Assembly (NCBI RefSeq): GCF_007713465.1 | Contig: NZ_VMSG01000006.1 | Coordinates: 163,673 to 227,672 of the forward strand | From: Pseudomonas sp. H3(2019) | Lineage (GTDB): Bacteria; Pseudomonadota; Gammaproteobacteria; Pseudomonadales; Pseudomonadaceae | Direction of reading: 5' to 3' | Length of the DNA stretch: 64,000 bases | Part shown: in pieces, positions 59,527 to 64,000 of the stretch | Numbering within the stretch: the stretch's first letter is position 1 | Layout: each line of letters starts with the position of its first letter | Notes under the pieces: generated by a model | Told to the model about the DNA's origin: nothing | The model's database searches: none | The model's input: only the letters and a program-made list of their open reading frames with translations | Made by a program: the position numbers and the translations under genes

Positions 59527-59597
59527 AGACCCCCTCCGTCTTTTGAACCTTAATCACCCAAATCAATAGTGTTTCGCAAATCCTTGCGCACTCCATA

Positions 59598-59903
59598 TTG
59601 TTCGGCATGGGTTCCGAGCTGAACCTGGCAGGCTGGACCCGCAAACTGACGGGCAAGCCGACCATCACCGTGGGCAGCGTGGGGCTGGACGGTGAGTTCC
59701 TGCAGTTCATGGTCAACACCGACAAAGTCGCGCAGCCGGCCAGTCTGGAGAACCTGCAGGAACGTTTGAACAACGAAGAGTTCGATCTGGTGGCCGTGGG
59801 TCGCGCCTTGCTGGTCGACCCGGACTGGGCACAGAAAGTTCGCGAAGGTTGCGAGCAGGACCTCTTGCCGTTCAGTCGTGAGGCGTTGATGACACTGGTT
59901 TGA
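59598..59903 (+). pseudogene. Remnant of an NADH:flavin oxidoreductase (old yellow enzyme family), C-terminal ~100 residues only
   Basis: The frame reads GSELNLAGWTRKLTGKPTITVGSVGLDGEF, then EFDLVAVGRALLVDPDWAQKVREG, the last beta/alpha units of the OYE TIM barrel with the FMN-phosphate site (VGRALL). The family is about 370 residues, so roughly the first 260 are gone. Upstream sequence (59527-59597) has no matching coding continuation, and no ribosome site precedes the ATG at 59598. It looks like a deletion remnant. Its 3' end overlaps the glycosyltransferase gene by 32 bases. Confidence 0.8.
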
Positions 59904-61083
59904 TCGAATGGTGCATGGCCATCAAAGGCTGTGCCCCGGTTTGCACCTCACAAGCCCGGCGCAATTGCCCTTCAAATTGCTCGATGATTGTTCCCCAATC
60001 TTGCCGACTGGCGTGCTGACGCGCGTTGAGTCGTATGCAGCGCAAGGTTTCTGCTTCTTCCAGCAGCCAACGGGCGGCATCGCAAAACGCCTCTTCGTCC
60101 CCCGGCATCGCCAACACGCCGTTGTAACCATGGCGTATGTGTTGAGCCGCAGCGGCCTGATCGTAGGCCACCACACCCAAGCCGGAGGCCAACGCTTCCA
60201 GTACCACATTGCCGAAGGTTTCGGTCAGGCTCGGAAACAGAAACAGATCCCCGGATGCATAGTGACAAGCCAGGGCTTCGCCGCGTTGTGAACCACAGAA
60301 GATCGCGCCGGGCAGTTCTTTTTCCAGCAGCGCACGCAGCGGGCCATCACCGACCACAACCAGCTTTATTCGTCGTTGTGGATACGTTGACTGCAAGGTC
60401 TGGTAACTACGCTTGAGCAGACCGAGGTTTTTTTCCTGAGCGAGCCGGCCGACATGAATCAGCGCGATGTCATCGTTATCCAGCCCCCAGCTTTCACGTA
60501 GCGAACCCAGCCGTTTGGCCGGGTGGAACAGTTGACTGTCGACGCCACGGGACAGCAGCGCCAGGCGCTCGAAATGCCGACGTTCCAACTCCATTCGCTG
60601 GCTGGCGCTGGGCACGAGGGTCAGCTTGGAGCGGTTATGGAACCAGCGCAGGTAATGCGTCAGTAGGCGCGTCAACAGTCCGAGACCGTACTGGTTGGAG
60701 TACTGCTGGAAGTTGGTGTGAAAACCGCTTACCACCGAAATGCCCAACCGCCGCGCCGCGCGCAAGGCCGATAACCCCAGCGGCCCTTCGGTGGCGATGT
60801 AGAGCACGTCCGGGCGATGACGCTTCCAGCGGCGCAGCAATTTGTGCATCGACGACTGACCCCATTGCAGTCCCGGATAACCCGGCAGCGGCCAGCCGCG
60901 GCAGAGCAGCAGCTCATTGTCGCTGAGGCGGGTTTGATCGCAGCCCTGGCGCGGTCGCACCAGTTCTACCAGGTGCCCGCGCGCGCGCAGACCCTCGCAC
61001 AAGCGGCCAAGGGTATTGGCCACGCCATTGATTTCCGGAGGGAAGGTTTCGGTGATCAGAGTGATATGCAGAGCTGTTGTCAT
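59872..61083 (-). CDS. Glycosyltransferase family 1/4 protein (GT-B fold)
   Basis: 403 residues from ATG 61083 (MTTALHITLITETFPPEINGVANTLGRL). N-terminal GT4 acceptor domain and C-terminal donor domain with HVGRLAQEKNLGLLKRSYQTL and the E-x7-E type motif in PSLTETFGNVVLEALASGLGVVAYDQAAA. Homologues act as mannosyl- or glucosyltransferases on lipids or polysaccharides; some pseudomonads use them for glycolipids under phosphate limitation. Substrate not shown here. It stands alone. Confidence 0.9.
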   Translation of the reverse strand: MTTALHITLITETFPPEINGVANTLGRLCEGLRARGHLVELVRPRQGCDQTRLSDNELLLCRGWPLPGYPGLQWGQSSMHKLLRRWKRHRPDVLYIATEGPLGLSALRAARRLGISVVSGFHTNFQQYSNQYGLGLLTRLLTHYLRWFHNRSKLTLVPSASQRMELERRHFERLALLSRGVDSQLFHPAKRLGSLRESWGLDNDDIALIHVGRLAQEKNLGLLKRSYQTLQSTYPQRRIKLVVVGDGPLRALLEKELPGAIFCGSQRGEALACHYASGDLFLFPSLTETFGNVVLEALASGLGVVAYDQAAAAQHIRHGYNGVLAMPGDEEAFCDAARWLLEEAETLRCIRLNARQHASRQDWGTIIEQFEGQLRRACEVQTGAQPLMAMHHSIKPVSSTPHD

Positions 61084-61200
61084 GACCTCAGTGTCGGCTG
61101 AGGCCATGTCGTCATTGTGTCGGCGCGATGATGGATTTGTGACGATGCAAGCTTGCGCTCATCAGGCTGGGATCAGCATCGCGCGAATGCTGATGACCTG

Positions 61201-62799
61201 TTACCAGGGCACAGGCGGTGGATGAGCGACGGCACGTGCAATCAGCGACAGGGATTTATAGTCAGGGGCGGCGTTCGGCGAATCCCAGGTGCGCTGTCCC
61301 AATGGCAACATCCACAGTTTCAGGTGTTCCCAGACCTCTTCAGGTGTGCGGTAGTTCGGCTCATCGGCCCAGACCTGAATCCCTGCGCCTGCCATATAGG
61401 GGCTGTCCGCAGGAATCTCCGTTATCGCAGCTCCCGCTTTGTCCATGAAGTGGTTGGCTCGCCAGACATCGTAGATACCGTGAGGCGAGTGTTTGGGGTC
61501 GAAGAGATTGTCCCAGTTATTGCGAATGATGAAGTAGTAGTCACCGTTGGCGTTTTTCACGGTATAGCCGGCATCGACCAGCTCTTGTACGTTCATCTCG
61601 TGGCTACGTCCCCAGATACTCCAACACTCAATTTGAGTTTTTTTATCCAGAGCGATGAGCGGATTTCGTTGAACGGCGCCATCGTTCCAGACCCGCGCGA
61701 TCTTGCCTCTCTTCTGTACGAGCGTCGCCAGGTCATTGACGAAGTACCTCACAGCATCCTCGGAAGTGGCATTCGGCAAGTCGGACTCATCGCGTGCGTA
61801 CTGAGCCAGTTGTGGCGTGTTGCTCTGGCTGATTGGATCGAGAAAGTATTCGTCGGCGCCCAAGTGGACATGTCGGCTCGCCGGAAACATATCGAGTAGG
61901 TCGCTGACCAGCATCTTGAGATACTTTCGAGCGGCCGGGATGCTGAAATCCAGTGCTTTCGATACACTCTGGCCAGTGCTGAGCTTTAGTTGAAACTGTG
62001 GCCGGTTGCGCAAAATCCAGTCCATATGTCCGGGTGTTTCAATCTCCGGAATGACCTCAATGTGATAGGCGGCGGCGGTGTCGAGAATGTCCTTGAGTTG
62101 CGCTGCGCTCCAGGCGTCGTCGCTGGCGATGTACTGGGCGGAAGGGAAGATGACCCGAACCCCCTCATTGTCGGTGAGGTGCAGATGCAGGGTGTTGAGC
62201 TGATTCCAGGCCATCTCACGTAGCAGGTTTTTCATCCATTCAGGGCTGTAATACTTGCGCCCCACATCGATCAGCACCGATCGCTCGGCATAGGCGGGGG
62301 CATCAATCACCACCCCTGGTTCAAGGATGGTAGAAACCAGTGCCGCTTTGTGCAGGGTCGTCAGTGCTCGAGCCATGGCCTCCAGGGTCTGCGCGGTGAC
62401 GCGGAGGGCGTTGGTGATATCGATTCGATAGGTCTCGCGTGCACCTTTGACGGGAATCGGAACATCAGCGGTATCCGGCGCTGACAGTTTCAACTCGACA
62501 TCGCCTTTATCCCGCTGAGGGTTACCCCCTGACACGAGCACAATGGCGGGCGGCTTTGCGAGTCCGGCAGCACCGGTGAAGCCGAATGCCAAGCGTGTCG
62601 CCAAAGGACGCAGGCCCTCATGGTCGATGAGGATGCGCGTACTCGCGCTAATGGCGTAGACGAACCCGGCATAAGGTTCAGCGTGCAGTACGGCCGGACT
62701 CATGTGGGTCCAGGGAAAGCGCACGTTTTGACTTTCGTTACTGAGATTTTCGGGGGCCGTCATGAGAGCGGCGGCGGGGCTTTGGGTAGACGTTGTCAT
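61201..62799 (-). CDS. Beta-N-acetylhexosaminidase (GH20), no signal peptide
   Basis: 532 residues from ATG 62799 (GGAG 10 bases upstream); further ATGs at 62835 and 62862 are possible. After an N-terminal GH20b-like domain, the GH20 barrel begins at SVLIDVGRKYYSPEWMKNLLREMAWNQLNTLHLHLTDNEGVRV. The catalytic Asp316-Glu317 pair is in HLGADEYF. GH20 enzymes release terminal GlcNAc/GalNAc by substrate-assisted catalysis. No signal peptide is visible, unlike secreted chitobiases. It might act on cytosolic sugars or leave by a leaderless route. Confidence 0.9.
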   Translation of the reverse strand: MTTSTQSPAAALMTAPENLSNESQNVRFPWTHMSPAVLHAEPYAGFVYAISASTRILIDHEGLRPLATRLAFGFTGAAGLAKPPAIVLVSGGNPQRDKGDVELKLSAPDTADVPIPVKGARETYRIDITNALRVTAQTLEAMARALTTLHKAALVSTILEPGVVIDAPAYAERSVLIDVGRKYYSPEWMKNLLREMAWNQLNTLHLHLTDNEGVRVIFPSAQYIASDDAWSAAQLKDILDTAAAYHIEVIPEIETPGHMDWILRNRPQFQLKLSTGQSVSKALDFSIPAARKYLKMLVSDLLDMFPASRHVHLGADEYFLDPISQSNTPQLAQYARDESDLPNATSEDAVRYFVNDLATLVQKRGKIARVWNDGAVQRNPLIALDKKTQIECWSIWGRSHEMNVQELVDAGYTVKNANGDYYFIIRNNWDNLFDPKHSPHGIYDVWRANHFMDKAGAAITEIPADSPYMAGAGIQVWADEPNYRTPEEVWEHLKLWMLPLGQRTWDSPNAAPDYKSLSLIARAVAHPPPVPW

Positions 62800-63024
62800 T
62801 GAACCGGATCTCCATACGTTGAGGTCGTGACTCATCCCTGAATGCTTGAAGGTTCTCGACATGGGTGAGCCCCGCGACTCATTGGATACCTGATGCTTGA
62901 GGCTGGCTACTGTAAGAAATACCAGTTTTGGCTAAAAAATCGCTATGGGGGTTATCAGCGGTGCTTGCGTGGTCTGGGTACTGATAGCCGTTCGTCTGAA
63001 CTGTCAGTTCTTACAGGTGGTTTT

Positions 63025-63738
63025 ATGCGTGTATCGGCGATAGAAACTCCCCGGAAGCCGCAGGCAATTGTGCCGGGTGACAGGAGTATCGAGATCATGA
63101 CTTCCAGAGAACAAGTGCCTAAAAAATCCAAGTCCAACAAACCAGCAACCAGCCTCACTGACATCGGAGAGGGAGCGGTCGCGTCGGCCCCCGTGCCGCC
63201 GACGATTACTTTTCCGTTGGAATTAAGCAAACACATCGTCGGCCGTGTGTTTCTTGAGGGGACGTGCTTGCAGGGCGCCAGGGTTGAAGTGTGGAACTTT
63301 GACAATAGCAAGTTGGCCAATGCCACTGTCACAGGCACGCGCTGGATTTATAGCCGCAAATGGGATGCTGGCGACAAGCATTTCAAGGTCGTGCAATTCG
63401 TGGCGGGAGTGCCTTCTGCGCCAAGTCCGCAGCGTGAGTTCCGAGTCACCGTGGGGCGCTGTGCACCGCTGATTAAGAGTCCGGTGGATGGACAGTCCTT
63501 CAAAGAAGGGCTGATTCGGATCAGCGGAACCTGTTGGACGGAGGCGATGGAGATTCAAGTGCTGAGTCATGACAATAGTCAATTGGGCATCGCCACGATG
63601 CAGCCAAAGAGTGGCACCTGGTATTTCGACTATAGCTTCGATGTCGGCTCTGGCATAAAGCACATTAAGGTGAGACAAATCATTCCCGGTGAAACGTCTG
63701 ACACCAGCGGCATGGTTGAGTTTCGTGTCACGAAGTAG
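63025..63738 (+). CDS. Hypothetical protein with two Ig-like beta-sandwich modules
   Basis: 237 residues from ATG 63025 (AGGTGG upstream); ATG 63097 with AGGAG is an alternative, and a longer frame to 62893 exists. Residues about 1-75 are polar and Lys-rich without a signal peptide. Two modules of about 80 residues follow: GRVFLEGTCLQGARVEVWNFDNSKLANATV ending REFRV, and GQSFKEGLIRISGTCWTEAMEIQVLSHDNSQLGIATM ending VEFRV. Both share the G-T-C...VEVWN/IQVLS...DNS-L pattern, so they are a duplication. Such modules occur in surface adhesins and toxin-associated proteins. Function unknown; divergent from the GH20 gene. Confidence 0.7.
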   Translation: MRVSAIETPRKPQAIVPGDRSIEIMTSREQVPKKSKSNKPATSLTDIGEGAVASAPVPPTITFPLELSKHIVGRVFLEGTCLQGARVEVWNFDNSKLANATVTGTRWIYSRKWDAGDKHFKVVQFVAGVPSAPSPQREFRVTVGRCAPLIKSPVDGQSFKEGLIRISGTCWTEAMEIQVLSHDNSQLGIATMQPKSGTWYFDYSFDVGSGIKHIKVRQIIPGETSDTSGMVEFRVTK

Positions 63739-64000
63739 CTCTCGGTTCATTGCGGGCAGCACGGCAGATTGATGGTCTGCCGTTTCCCTTCGTCTGCATC
63801 ATTGCGCAGTGGCGAAGCTGCATTTTAACTCGCTCGTTTACACAACATCCGGAACACGCCTCTGCGTGCAATCACCCGGAGCTGCTTTGGCCTGCCCGTT
63901 CATACCTGACCATCAAGCGCTCCTCACCGCTGGTCGGAAACTGCTGCCGACCTGTTATTTCTGACAGTGGTCAGCGCCTCGGGGCGAGGTGTTAGATGAG
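63739..64000. other. Right-end region without a supported gene
   Basis: A 7-bp hairpin (CGGCAGA/TCTGCCG, 63762-63782) followed by TTTCCCTT may end the preceding gene. No convincing coding region, RNA or repeat was recognised in the remaining bases. Confidence 0.4.

Noticed and set aside
62910..62925. CTG-N10-CAG before the Ig-like protein gene, as a possible second LexA box
   Set aside because: The spacer TAAGAAATAC matches the AT-alternating consensus poorly. CTG-N10-CAG is expected by chance several times in 64 kb.
63750..63995. 81-codon plus-strand frame at the right end
   Set aside because: No ribosome site, no recognisable motif, and a composition unlike protein.

Overview
The window is a contiguous piece of chromosome from a Pseudomonas, most likely of the P. 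fluorescens group. The evidence is the long conserved block mreBCD / rng / yhdP / tldD-pmbA / rpoN-hpf-ptsN-rapZ-ptsO / lptBAC-kdsCD / mlaFEDCB / murA / hisGDC / algW / cysD-cysNC in Pseudomonas order, RoxSR-type redox regulators, a short HisG, a fused CysNC, and dispersed REP/REPIN palindromes of the kinds common in this group. No tRNA, rRNA, CRISPR or intact transposase gene was seen.

Region by region. 1-6.4 kb: the N-terminal part of a peptide-type ABC substrate-binding protein, a SIMPL-domain periplasmic protein, the roxSR two-component pair, an SbmA/BacA-like fused ABC exporter and a FadR/GntR regulator. 6.4-8.7 kb (minus strand): an accessory three-gene unit encoding a zinc-dependent phospholipase C-like protein and two small hypothetical proteins, preceded by a perfect consensus LexA box. 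8.9-14.4 kb: a hexarate catabolic operon (kdgD, 2-oxoglutarate semialdehyde dehydrogenase, glucarate/galactarate MFS transporter, garD) with a FadR-type palindrome in its promoter. 14.5-17.1 kb: an AEC transporter, a Na+/Ca2+ exchanger family protein and an RlpA-like lipoprotein.

17.1-34.1 kb: gatCAB for tRNA-Gln/Asn amidation, divergent from the cell-shape genes mreBCD; a 268-bp MITE-like inverted-repeat element; then maf, rng, yhdP, a nitrilase-family amidase, tldD, darP and pmbA. 34.2-41.4 kb (minus strand): the rpoN-hpf-ptsN-rapZ-ptsO nitrogen-PTS cluster, three 87-bp tandem repeats, and lptB-lptA-lptC-kdsC-kdsD for LPS transport and Kdo synthesis. 41.7-49.7 kb: the mlaFEDCB phospholipid transporter, a BolA-family gene, murA and hisG-hisD-hisC. 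49.8-54.8 kb: algW (envelope-stress protease), a Nif3-family protein, and cysD-cysNC for sulfate activation. 55-64 kb: an acyltransferase, pta, a DUF3565 gene, slyD, glutathione peroxidase, a truncated flavin oxidoreductase remnant, a glycosyltransferase, a leaderless GH20 hexosaminidase and a two-module beta-sandwich protein.

Most of the window is ordinary core genome. The observation most worth following up is the phospholipase unit at 6377-8711. It carries a textbook zinc-PLC metal signature, has no visible signal peptide, is placed under a perfect SOS box, and sits between a GntR regulator and the sugar-acid operon that this regulator probably controls. Other notable items are the apparent ATT start of mreC with small coupled leader ORFs, the MITE, the 87-bp tandem repeats beside rpoN, and a terminator-like hairpin between hisG and hisD.
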